Origin: a virus | IMG/VR virus record: IMGVR_UViG_3300025889_001121 | Span: 1 to 21,328 of that record | Length of the DNA: 21,328 nucleotides | Strand: one strand, 5' to 3' | Notes under the pieces: model-generated | Told to the model about the DNA's origin: nothing | Databases searched by the model: none | What the model saw: the letters and a program-made list of their open reading frames with translations, nothing else | Shown: in pieces, positions 6,956-14,213 of the stretch | How positions within the stretch are numbered: position 1 is the stretch's first letter | How the letters are laid out: every line of letters starts with the position of its first letter | Made by a program: the position numbers and the translations under genes

Positions 6956-8340
6956 TATTTAATTTCCTCAATGCTACCGTTTGGATAAACTTTTGCTTTA
7001 TTTCCGTTTTTATCAACCATAATTTTTCCTTCTTTTGGAAAAGTTGATACCTCGGGCTTTAATTGCAAAATTTGTTCATTAATAACATCTGTTTTTATAG
7101 TATTTGGATCGCTTCCAGCAATTGACCTATCAAAAAACTTATTTAACATTGAATAAACAACTGTTGGTGGAATACCTGCGTTATCTTTGGAAAAAGACTT
7201 TATTCCATTTATAGCTGATTCCATTGATGATTGATTCTCGCTTTTTGTATAAACTCCCTTTGATTGTCTTTCAAAAGTTTCTTTTGCATTTTGGATAAAA
7301 TAACGATATTGGTTTGCTCCAATTTTACCACTTCCATAAGCCTCAGCAGCATCTTTTAAAATTTTGTCTACCTGTGGTTTACTTCCATGACTATCTTCTA
7401 AAAGTCTTAAAAAATATTCTGGTTGACCTAAAGAAGTTGACTCGGGAATATCATATTTCTTGTTAATCGCTAAAGAATCAAATATAGCAGCTGTTTCAGA
7501 GTCAATCATACCCTTTTGTTGCATATCTCTAACCATAACAGGACTTAATGTTCCGTCGTGCAATGCCTGAGATAAATCAACTGTGCTTTGTGTTTGAACT
7601 TGTTTTAATTGCCAATCTTTAAACTCTTTATCTCTTTTTTCAACTTGTTTAGCTTGTTGAATTAATTTTCCTTTTACTGACGGTTCCAAAGAATTATCAC
7701 TTTGTAAAATATTTATTCCTTGTTGAGGATTTGTATAAATTAAATTCTCATAAGCCTTTTTTGTTGAATCGCTAAGATACTTCTGTGCTTCTTGTGGAGT
7801 TATTACACCCGATTTTAACTGAGCATTGATTAATTCTCCAATTTGTGCTTGATATTGCATACCTTCTGCTGGTGTAACTGCTGATAATTTTTTTGATTGT
7901 AAAATATCTAAATTAGTACCTAGTTGAACTTTATTATATTCAATTTGTTTTTTTCCAGCATCGTGCTTAATTTTTAAAGCTGTTAATTGATTACTGTGGT
8001 CAATCTCTGCGCCCAATCTATAAGAAACTTGTTGATTACTTATTCCCTTTAAACTATTCTTCTTTGCATCTTCTAATTCTTTGACATACTTACCAGCATT
8101 ATTAAAATCAGGATCACTAAAAGCTCTGTTCTGAATATCTAATGCCGCTGTTTCGTATTTAGCTTTTGCATCAGTTACTTGCATAACATCATTAGCATCA
8201 GACCACTTCTGAGCAATATCAGCCATTGTTCCAATAATCTTTTGTTGATTAGAAAAATTCTGATCAACTTCATTTCTGAAAGGAGCTGATTGAGTTGATG
8301 TAATATTTCTTTGTGCGTTATACGTTGGTAAAGTTGGCAC
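6955..8340 (-). CDS. Internal virion protein, gp15-like
   Basis: A 461-residue helical, Gln/Lys/Asn-rich protein with long amphipathic stretches and no membrane segment. It begins PTLPTYNAQRNITSTQSAPF and ends in a short beta region (KIMVDKNGNKAKVYPNGSIEEIK). N-termini of this kind recur in podovirus internal core proteins. The start is a GTG at 8340 with AGGAG 6 bases before it. Its position between a gp14-like small protein and the gp16-like genes matches T7 gene 15, whose product is ejected into the cell envelope. The family call comes from order and architecture, not from a catalytic motif. Confidence 0.68.
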   Translation of the reverse strand: MPTLPTYNAQRNITSTQSAPFRNEVDQNFSNQQKIIGTMADIAQKWSDANDVMQVTDAKAKYETAALDIQNRAFSDPDFNNAGKYVKELEDAKKNSLKGISNQQVSYRLGAEIDHSNQLTALKIKHDAGKKQIEYNKVQLGTNLDILQSKKLSAVTPAEGMQYQAQIGELINAQLKSGVITPQEAQKYLSDSTKKAYENLIYTNPQQGINILQSDNSLEPSVKGKLIQQAKQVEKRDKEFKDWQLKQVQTQSTVDLSQALHDGTLSPVMVRDMQQKGMIDSETAAIFDSLAINKKYDIPESTSLGQPEYFLRLLEDSHGSKPQVDKILKDAAEAYGSGKIGANQYRYFIQNAKETFERQSKGVYTKSENQSSMESAINGIKSFSKDNAGIPPTVVYSMLNKFFDRSIAGSDPNTIKTDVINEQILQLKPEVSTFPKEGKIMVDKNGNKAKVYPNGSIEEIK

Positions 8341-8349
8341 GTCAATCTC

Positions 8350-8904
8350 CTATTTTAAGGGGGCAGCTTTAATCAATCCTTGTTGTCTATAAAAATTATA
8401 TGTTGAATCAAATGTTGTATCTTTAATCGTTCCCACTGATGTAAATGTGTTTTTATTTCCAAAACCCTTATACATTGCATAATTAGAAGCACCAGATAAA
8501 ATTGTAGAAAAAGCATTAGTATATCCAGTTGCAACTGCTGTTGATCCTTCTCGACGAACTGCCGAAGCTTTATTTAAAGCTAAATTCTTCTCCTGTTGGT
8601 AATTAAACTGACCGATTGCTTGATCAATTCCAATTTGAGTTTGAGCGTTAAGCATAACTGCCATAGCACTTCCACCTAACCCAATTCCAGAAGCACCAAT
8701 CGCTGCAACAGATTTAGCTAGTGTATGTCCTTTAACTCTATTATACTGTCCATATTCAATTTCAGATTGAGCCTGAATTGTATTGGCTTGATTCTCATAA
8801 ATAGTCGCATTATAATTAGCTTCTGCCTTTTTAGCATATCCCTGGCTAATCTGAGAGATTGCTTGCACCGCACTCATTGCTAACATTACTCCACCAAAAC
8901 TCAT
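8350..8904 (-). CDS. Internal virion protein, gp14-like
   Basis: A 184-residue protein with the usual layout of the smallest podovirus core protein: a small-residue, mildly hydrophobic N-terminus (MSFGGVMLAMSAVQAISQISQGYAK would be its first helix, given here only as composition), then a long helix rich in Ala, Gln, Asn and Glu, a Gly-rich segment around residues 67-82 and a further helix with NFDYQQ-like polar residues. T7 gp14 is thought to insert in the outer membrane during DNA ejection. The ATG overlaps the endonuclease stop as TAATG and its AGAGG ribosome binding site lies inside the endonuclease 3' end, so the intruding gene has kept this site intact. Confidence 0.68.
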   Translation of the reverse strand: MSFGGVMLAMSAVQAISQISQGYAKKAEANYNATIYENQANTIQAQSEIEYGQYNRVKGHTLAKSVAAIGASGIGLGGSAMAVMLNAQTQIGIDQAIGQFNYQQEKNLALNKASAVRREGSTAVATGYTNAFSTILSGASNYAMYKGFGNKNTFTSVGTIKDTTFDSTYNFYRQQGLIKAAPLK

Positions 8905-9476
8905 TATGCACCTCTTTTAAGTTTTTTATTTTTATGGTATCTAAATAATTGTGATTTATTAACACAAGTTCTACATTGTCTTTTACCTTGTGACATTTTC
9001 AGATTATTCCCACTTAACAAATGACCCCTTATACAATGTGTTTTTCTTGCATTTATTGAAGGGGCTGCGTCGCTTCTTCTTACGTTCTCTACGCCAGTAA
9101 CCGCTTCCAGATGTTCTGGGTTTATACAAATTTTATTTTTGCACAAATGATCTATTGTTAGCCCTTCTGGTATCTTAGATTTGAATAACTCATAAGATAC
9201 TCTATGAGCATAATTACCTTGTATTCTTGAATAACCCTTTACATTAACAGAATGTGGGTAATTCCAACAACCATTGTCATCAACCTTTATTCTTTCTGTA
9301 ATATACTTTTTTTTATCTCTAATAATTTGGTTCTTTCTTGCAACACCAAAGCGTTTTATTATTATTGATATAGGAGAAGTAGAAACACCCAATTCTTTAG
9401 CTATTTCTCTATATGTTTTCTTTTCTTCAAGATACATATTCCTAACATCTTCAACATTTATTATTATTCTTTTCAT
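8904..9476 (-). CDS. Free-standing HNH homing endonuclease
   Basis: A 190-residue endonuclease. Residues 10-43 form a helix-turn-helix (YREIAKELGVSTSPISIII) likely to read DNA. Residues 91-122 carry the HNH core: HRVSYELF, IDHLCKN with His110, then Asn119 and His122 in INPEHLE. A C-terminal CIRGH ... CRTC group (148-171) probably binds zinc. Enzymes like this cut related phage genomes lacking the gene and so spread with it. It is wedged between the tail tubular protein B gene and the gp14-like gene, which adjoin (apart from gene 13) in T7. No Shine-Dalgarno sequence precedes its ATG, unlike most neighbours; a promoter lies just upstream instead. Confidence 0.88.
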   Translation of the reverse strand: MKRIIINVEDVRNMYLEEKKTYREIAKELGVSTSPISIIIKRFGVARKNQIIRDKKKYITERIKVDDNGCWNYPHSVNVKGYSRIQGNYAHRVSYELFKSKIPEGLTIDHLCKNKICINPEHLEAVTGVENVRRSDAAPSINARKTHCIRGHLLSGNNLKMSQGKRQCRTCVNKSQLFRYHKNKKLKRGA

Positions 9477-9484
9477 ATATTATC

Positions 9485-9513
9485 AATGTACCATCAGTCG
9501 TCACTTGTGTCAA
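9485..9513 (-). promoter_or_regulatory. Sigma70-type promoter for the HNH gene
   Basis: TTGACA (9513-9508) is followed by exactly 17 bases and TACATT (9490-9485) on the minus strand. The elements straddle the last codons and stop of the tail protein gene. Start of transcription would fall about 7 bases after TACATT, within a few bases of the HNH ATG at 9476, giving a leaderless or near-leaderless message. The -10 is the same TACATT as in the promoter near 2.2 kb. The call comes from consensus match only. Confidence 0.5.
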
Positions 9514-11509
9514 GGGTAGTGACAATTGACAATAATTCTATTGGTAAAGGATCGGAATTTTCGATATAAACTTGCGCTCCGTATTCGTAATCTCCATTAA
9601 AAGATAAGTTTGGAATCGTGCCTGTGTATAAATCTTCTGGTTCTCCCATTAACGTACTTGCACTTCTAAACTGTACTCGATCTAAATTATCAGCGTCTTT
9701 TCCGTAGTAAAATCCTGTATGAGAGTTATTAACTTTAAACGCTACTTTATTAATCCTTTGAATCTTCCCTTGCGATGTCCCTCTTTGACTTCCAGCTTCT
9801 TGAGGTAATGTCTTAATAGTTTGAGTATAAGGCAATCCAGCGGTTACAACAAAATAGTCATATTCTAAACTGATTGTTCCATTAGAAACCGTCTTGTTTG
9901 GTTTGTCTGTTCCACCATCAGCCAGAACAACAACTTCTTTTGTTTCTAAATGGTCAAGTCCTGATATTGAGGAAACTGATAATCCCCAATCACCCCCAAT
10001 GTAAGATGTGGCATCGAAATTATATTTAACTTCTCCAACAACTACCGTAGAAGATGTAAAGGCTGTGATTTTTAGTTCTCCAACCGTTACTCCGTCATCA
10101 TCAATTGCTCTGATTCTTTGTCCAATATCACTTGACGCAAACCAAGCCGCAGACGAGGTGACAACAACGGTAGTTCCTGCTGTTGCGGATAAACTAATTG
10201 ATGTTGCCGTTGAAGCGGCTGTTTGATCATAAGCACTATAAGTTAACCCTGAATGAACATAAAAACATTGGTCTTTTCTATCGGGGACGATTTGACTCTT
10301 GAATCTTTCGATATATCGTCTTTCAGAAGTACCTGAGTTAATCGTTCTTTTAGTAACAACCCAAACTTCATCATTAGGCTCAGTTGCTGACGGAATCGTT
10401 GCAATTGATTCGTAATTCCCATCTGTTGTCTGTCTTGACCAACCTGTTAATTCTTGATCGACTTCTCTTGTCATTGTAGAAATCGTTCCTTGTGAAGTAA
10501 CACACCAAAGAATCGTGTCGGGGTTTTGTTGATAAGCCATATCAATAAACCCGTCCCCTGCGATATGAGGTGATAGAATCGTCCGGTCAGATGACTTATA
10601 AGAGTTTAATGTATCAAAATTAAAATAAAGCTCTCTTAGTTTTCTAGCAAAGCGTTGGATATAGTAAAGGAAATTTCCAATCTTTTTAGGGACAACCGCC
10701 TCTGATCCCCAACTTGTGTCTTTGGTTACATTACAATTCGCCGGAGTTAAAGGCGAACCATCTCCTGATTTAACTGAAAATTCTCCACCGTAAGTACCGG
10801 CGATTAAGTCAAGACCAGGGGCAAGCCACTTAATATCATTAGATTCGTTAGATGCAAGTTGAATATCGATTGCATCATCATCTTCTCCACCGTCTAAAGC
10901 AAAGTTTTCAAATTGGAAGGATTTACTCATCCATACGTTTTGAGGTTGATAAGTTGTTCGAGCAAATACAAGTCTTTGTTGATGAAAGGTTACCCGGGCA
11001 GGCCAACCAAGAACATCTGACCAAGAACCTTGCGCCCATTGAGTTGTTGCTGAGGCTGTGGACAAAGTCTTCATAACTGTGGCTGTAGCTGTTGAAGGAT
11101 TAGTTATTGCAGTGATCTTAACATACCCTTGTTCAGCTAAACCAGTTGTTGAATTAGTAACTGTCGATCCAATTTTCCAATATGTGTTTAAATGTCCTAA
11201 AGTACTACCAGAAGCAGTAAATATGTTTGAACTAGCAGATAGGGTTACACTACCAACAGTTGCACTTGCTGTGATTGTCGCACTCGTTAAGAGAAGAACT
11301 GTTGACCCAGATAATATCGCATTATCTGAGAAGAACGGCCCACCAATAAAAGGCAAGTCAGTCAACGTCCAATTATTAGCTGCAATTCTAGTTAATTTTC
11401 TAGGAACATGATTTTCATGAGCAAGATAAATAACGTCATTTATCTGAGCATATTGAATATCAAATATCTCTGTTGCTGTATAATCATGTGTTAATTCATA
11501 AACTGCCAT
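9494..11509 (-). CDS. Tail tubular protein B (gp12-like), C-terminal piece
   Basis: A 671-residue beta-rich protein corresponding to the body of a gp12-like tail nozzle protein. It opens VYELTHDYTATEIFDIQYAQ followed by NDVIYLAHENHVPRKLTR, which in related single-chain phage proteins follows directly after the FYTDGAV segment; here that segment is in a separate upstream gene. Later parts include FGGPFF-like residues near 55, a YNFDATSYIGGDWGLSVSS stretch and a C-terminus with VYIENSDPLPIELLSI, typical of these proteins. AGGAGA lies 6 bases before the ATG, so it is translated as its own chain. It would sit at the end of the tail, and both halves are needed to build the usual fold (inference). 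Confidence 0.78.
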   Translation of the reverse strand: MAVYELTHDYTATEIFDIQYAQINDVIYLAHENHVPRKLTRIAANNWTLTDLPFIGGPFFSDNAILSGSTVLLLTSATITASATVGSVTLSASSNIFTASGSTLGHLNTYWKIGSTVTNSTTGLAEQGYVKITAITNPSTATATVMKTLSTASATTQWAQGSWSDVLGWPARVTFHQQRLVFARTTYQPQNVWMSKSFQFENFALDGGEDDDAIDIQLASNESNDIKWLAPGLDLIAGTYGGEFSVKSGDGSPLTPANCNVTKDTSWGSEAVVPKKIGNFLYYIQRFARKLRELYFNFDTLNSYKSSDRTILSPHIAGDGFIDMAYQQNPDTILWCVTSQGTISTMTREVDQELTGWSRQTTDGNYESIATIPSATEPNDEVWVVTKRTINSGTSERRYIERFKSQIVPDRKDQCFYVHSGLTYSAYDQTAASTATSISLSATAGTTVVVTSSAAWFASSDIGQRIRAIDDDGVTVGELKITAFTSSTVVVGEVKYNFDATSYIGGDWGLSVSSISGLDHLETKEVVVLADGGTDKPNKTVSNGTISLEYDYFVVTAGLPYTQTIKTLPQEAGSQRGTSQGKIQRINKVAFKVNNSHTGFYYGKDADNLDRVQFRSASTLMGEPEDLYTGTIPNLSFNGDYEYGAQVYIENSDPLPIELLSIVTTLDTSDD

Positions 11510-11518
11510 GTTTCTCTC

Positions 11519-12577
11519 CTAAGTTGTTACTACTGCGCCATCTGTATAAAATCTAAAATAACTTTCCCCTGCCTCGATGATATAAGAGTCGTCTCTATTA
11601 AAAACAAAGGGTATTAATCGTGCTCTCCCGTAAACTCTTTCTGCAATGCCTTCACTCGAACTTGTGTCGCTGTATTCAGTGTCTGGTACTGTAAAATTAG
11701 AAGTCCAACGTACTACATTTGACCATCTTACCTCGTCAAGCCATCCATCAAACTCATCAGCTTCTGTATCATTGTTACCTTCACCTATTTGAAACAAAGA
11801 ATTTAAAGAACCAGGAGATACATTCAAACCTATTTCTCCAGTTACATCAAGAACACCATCTCGATATAAATTTATAGTAGAAGATGATTTTATATATGCA
11901 ATATGATACCATTGGTTTAAATTTAAATTAATATTAGAAGAAGTAAATGTATAGCTAGTACCAGCAGCCGAAGCAGTTCTCCATTCAAAACGATGTTCTG
12001 TTGCAGATAGCTTTTGATAATAAAAATAACTTACATCATTTAATACTCCACTTGATACACTTCCTTTTTGTCTAAAGATATAAAAAATACTATTACTACC
12101 ATTGCCTGTTGGGAAAGAATTGAATCTAATCCTAAAGTCAAATGTAAAAGAGCCTGCATAGGTTAAATCATAAATATTAGAATTACTTGGAGTAATTTGT
12201 AGATAGTTAGCACTCTTAACACTTGCTGACGGAGTAAATCTAGCTGATTGGTCGAAAACTGCTTGCCCTGTATCAATCGCCACAAGCCCAAGAACTGATG
12301 CGGTATTGTTTCCCGTACTATCTACTGTAAATCCCGGGGTTGTATCAAAATGCAACAAAAGGATTGTATTGTCATCCAATCCACCAGCTACCGTGTCATA
12401 CTTCGCATCATTTATAAATTCCGAACCAGGGGTACTAATTACCGAACCATAAGGGCTGACAATCATATTCTCAACAATAGAACAAGCGTTGTCGTACTGA
12501 GCAATGTCTGATCGTCCGTATAGTGAAGGTGCGAACTCTCCACCTGCAAATGATGTTTTTATTGTGTCTAGCTTCAT
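11519..12577 (-). CDS. Tail tubular protein B N-terminal piece with inserted LamG-like domain
   Basis: A 352-residue protein in three parts. Residues 1-59 (MKLDTIKTSFAGGEFAPSLY...) and 319-352 (ARLIPFVF...FYTDGAVVTT) are the two ends of the gp12-like N-terminal domain, alignable with the 100-residue gene upstream. Between them, residues of about 68-303 form a LamG/concanavalin A-like sandwich: TILLLHFD, FTFDFRIRF, WYHIAYIKS, LYRDGVLD and WLDEVRWS. The protein ends at a TAG exactly where related proteins continue into the body now encoded by the next gene, 9 bases away. The start overlaps the previous stop as ATGA. A carbohydrate-binding domain displayed on the tail would fit host attachment. 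The domain call is strong; the role is inferred. Confidence 0.8.
   Translation of the reverse strand: MKLDTIKTSFAGGEFAPSLYGRSDIAQYDNACSIVENMIVSPYGSVISTPGSEFINDAKYDTVAGGLDDNTILLLHFDTTPGFTVDSTGNNTASVLGLVAIDTGQAVFDQSARFTPSASVKSANYLQITPSNSNIYDLTYAGSFTFDFRIRFNSFPTGNGSNSIFYIFRQKGSVSSGVLNDVSYFYYQKLSATEHRFEWRTASAAGTSYTFTSSNINLNLNQWYHIAYIKSSSTINLYRDGVLDVTGEIGLNVSPGSLNSLFQIGEGNNDTEADEFDGWLDEVRWSNVVRWTSNFTVPDTEYSDTSSSEGIAERVYGRARLIPFVFNRDDSYIIEAGESYFRFYTDGAVVTT
11669..12376 (-). other. Inserted LamG-like domain within the duplicated tail domain
   Basis: This part encodes residues 68-303 of the 352-residue protein. It is absent from the 100-residue copy, which joins FINACK directly to ARLMPFVF through about seven residues. 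It shares its layout with the free-standing 236-residue protein at 13503-14213: LLLH at the start, WYHIAY in the middle and W[IL]DE[FV]R followed by RWT[ST]NFT at the end. The boundaries are estimates from protein alignment by eye. Confidence 0.72.
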
Positions 12578-12876
12578 GTTGTAACTACTGCTCCGTCGGT
12601 ATAGAATCTGAAATAATTATATCCAGCTTCAATTATGTATGAATCATCTTTTGAAAAAACGAAAGGCATTAATCTCGCAAGGCCTGTTGACCCACCAGTT
12701 TTACACGCATTAATAAACTCTGTACCCGGCGTGCTTATCGCAGACCCATATGGACGGATAAGAAAATTCTCAAGCGTTTCACATGCATTTTCATATTGTG
12801 CGATATCAGTCCGTCCAAATAAGCGAGGTGAGAATTCTCCACCAACAAAACTTGTTTTTATTGTATCAAGCTTCAT
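12574..12876 (-). CDS. Tail tubular protein B N-terminal piece, bare copy
   Basis: A 100-residue protein equal to the N-terminal domain of gp12-like proteins: MKLDTIKTSF, GGEFSP, GRTDIAQYENAC, PYGSAISTPGTEFIN, then ARLMPFVF and YFRFYTDGAVVTT. By hand count it matches the flanking ends of the next gene at about 42 of 59 and 29 of 34 residues. It stops at the same residue as that copy, so the break before the body of the protein is a settled feature, not a single mutation. Both ends overlap neighbours as ATGA. The ribosome binding site is weak, which suggests coupling to the upstream membrane-protein gene. Confidence 0.78.
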   Translation of the reverse strand: MKLDTIKTSFVGGEFSPRLFGRTDIAQYENACETLENFLIRPYGSAISTPGTEFINACKTGGSTGLARLMPFVFSKDDSYIIEAGYNYFRFYTDGAVVTT

Positions 12877-13124
12877 TTTTTAATTACTCTATTTTTTTTC
12901 CAATATGCTTCAACTTTTAAATTAGCACATCCAAAGCCAATTAAATCTTGCTTAGGAACATCATCATTGTAAACATTAACTTGTTTTTCAATATTATCAA
13001 TCTTAGTTGAACTACTGGGAGATATAAATTTCTGATATACCCCCCAAATAGTTAGTCCAATTATGCTATAAATAGCAAAATGGATGAATCTTTGACTAAG
13101 AAAACGGATTATTATTCCAATCAC
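12873..13124 (-). CDS. Small membrane protein
   Basis: An 83-residue protein with one probable membrane helix at about residues 15-30 (HFAIYSIIGLTIWGVY), then a polar segment with a short helix (KIDNIEKQVNVYN) and a C-terminus GCANLKVEAYWKKN. The start is a GTG overlapping the stop of the 37-residue gene as GTGA. I recall similar small proteins among phage structural genes but know no firm function. One membrane helix plus a soluble tail next to two other small membrane proteins suggests lysis or virion-membrane function. Its start and end both overlap neighbours. Confidence 0.62.
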   Translation of the reverse strand: MIGIIIRFLSQRFIHFAIYSIIGLTIWGVYQKFISPSSSTKIDNIEKQVNVYNDDVPKQDLIGFGCANLKVEAYWKKNRVIKK

Positions 13125-13234
13125 TTCTTAATTCTCCAATTAAGCTTTGAACCAGACAATGAGAAATACAAAACAGATAACAATCCTCCAACAACAATTC
13201 CAAAATAAAAATTTAAATCAAAAATTAAACTCAT
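13121..13234 (-). CDS. Very small membrane protein
   Basis: A 37-residue ORF beginning MSLIFDLNFYFGIVVGG and ending SKLNWRIKK, so a hydrophobic helix of about 20 residues followed by a basic tail. It has a full AGGAGG ribosome binding site 5 bases before the ATG, which overlaps the stop of the preceding gene, and its own stop overlaps the next GTG start. This tight fit makes it a real gene despite its size. The layout fits a single-span membrane protein with a positive cytoplasmic end; a holin-like or accessory lysis role is possible but unproven. Confidence 0.66.
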   Translation of the reverse strand: MSLIFDLNFYFGIVVGGLLSVLYFSLSGSKLNWRIKK

Positions 13235-13243
13235 TTATTCCTC

Positions 13244-13486
13244 CTAGTTTATTCCTCGTTTAAGTAATCCCTTAATTTCTTTTAAGTCATCACCAACAGA
13301 AATATAATATACCTCTAATTTTGATACCCTAGACTCCAAAGATTCCGCCTTGCTTCTCCCATCTGAAGCAACACTCCAAGCAGCATTTACAAATAAACCA
13401 AGTAAAATAGCTATTACACTAGAATAAACTGCTAAAATTAATTTTGTTCCCACATCATTCCTTCTTTCTTCTGCCGTTGGTGTCAT
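13244..13486 (-). CDS. Membrane protein with coiled coil, possible lysis protein
   Basis: An 80-residue protein from the ATG at 13486; an in-frame TTG two codons earlier is less likely since AAGGA lies only 4 bases before it. A charged N-terminus (TAEERRNDVG) leads into one membrane helix (about residues 14-34, LILAVYSSVIAILLGLFVNAA), then a coiled coil from about 42 to 75 with heptad leucines and isoleucines. The layout recalls phage holin-associated or inner-membrane spanin-like proteins. No outer-membrane lipoprotein partner was seen in the window, so the lysis role is only a suggestion. Confidence 0.65.
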   Translation of the reverse strand: MTPTAEERRNDVGTKLILAVYSSVIAILLGLFVNAAWSVASDGRSKAESLESRVSKLEVYYISVGDDLKEIKGLLKRGIN

Positions 13487-13502
13487 CCCCAAGATGTCCT
13501 TT

Positions 13503-14213
13503 CTATTGCCCCATTCCCATTAACATTCTACTTGAATTTGTTGCTGTTGAATCTACTGAATATGCGCTTGTCGGAGGAGTAAAATTTGTTGTCCAACGTG
13601 CAATTCCTTTAGAAATTCTAAATTCATCTATCCATCCATTTATCCCTTGTGGCCCTGTTTGAGAACCTATAGCTATTCCTGTAGCAAAATTAGTAATTGC
13701 TTCACTATTAGTTATATCTGTTCCTAATTGTGTCCCATCTACAAATATTCTAAATGTATTACCACCACTTCTTACATAGGCAATGTGATACCATGTGTTT
13801 GTTGATGGACTCCACGATCTTGTATCAAATATCTTATCCACTCCACCCACAGTTTCAAATCCACCCAATGCCCCAGCAGATTGATATTTAAAAATAAAAT
13901 AATTATTCCCATCTACTTTCTGAGAATAGAATGTAATATCTGATGCAACACTATTAAATCTAACCCAAAAATCTATAGTAAAATCTAAAACATCAAAAAA
14001 CCAGTCATTACTATCTGGAAAAGTTAAATAATCAGAATCTCCATCTCCTAATAAAGAAGCTCCACCAAAAACACTTTGTGCAGTATCAACCTGAACTGTT
14101 CCAAACGTAGTAGCTGTCCCTTGCGAAGCAAGTGAACTATCTGTAAATGTTGTAGAACCGTCTGCACCATCCATGTGTAACAACAATTTTGTATAAGAAT
14201 CGTTCCCGGCCAT
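13503..14213 (-). CDS. Free-standing LamG/concanavalin A-like protein
   Basis: A 236-residue protein made almost wholly of one LamG-type jelly-roll domain: YTKLLLHMDG at the start, FTIDFWVRF, WYHIAYVRSGG, FRIFVDGTQLG, IAIGSQTG and WIDEFRISKG followed by ARWTTNFTPP. LamG domains commonly bind sugars or other surface ligands and are frequent in phage tail and head-surface proteins. It is a paralogue in layout of the domain inserted in the gene at 11519-12577. The start overlaps the upstream stop as TAATG. Attachment to the virion is inferred from the neighbours; there is no signal peptide. Confidence 0.8.
   Translation of the reverse strand: MAGNDSYTKLLLHMDGADGSTTFTDSSLASQGTATTFGTVQVDTAQSVFGGASLLGDGDSDYLTFPDSNDWFFDVLDFTIDFWVRFNSVASDITFYSQKVDGNNYFIFKYQSAGALGGFETVGGVDKIFDTRSWSPSTNTWYHIAYVRSGGNTFRIFVDGTQLGTDITNSEAITNFATGIAIGSQTGPQGINGWIDEFRISKGIARWTTNFTPPTSAYSVDSTATNSSRMLMGMGQ

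Larger units (their letters stand above)
11519..12876 (-). repeat. Tandem duplication of a tail-domain gene
   Basis: The region holds two head-to-tail copies of one roughly 300-base gene, 12574-12876 and 11519-12577, the second opened by a 700-base domain insertion. The copies overlap by four bases (ATGA). The DNA has diverged at many third positions while the protein remains well matched, so both copies appear to be kept under selection rather than being a recent or assembly duplicate. Confidence 0.72.

Noticed and set aside
11510-11530. Stop between the tail protein halves considered as programmed readthrough or frameshift
   Set aside because: The downstream chain has its own good ribosome binding site and ATG, and the other copy ends with a different stop (TGA) at the same residue, so separate translation explains it better.
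12574-12876. Duplicate tail domain considered as an assembly artefact
   Set aside because: The copies differ at many bases, including third positions, and only one carries the insertion. An artefact would give near-identical sequence.
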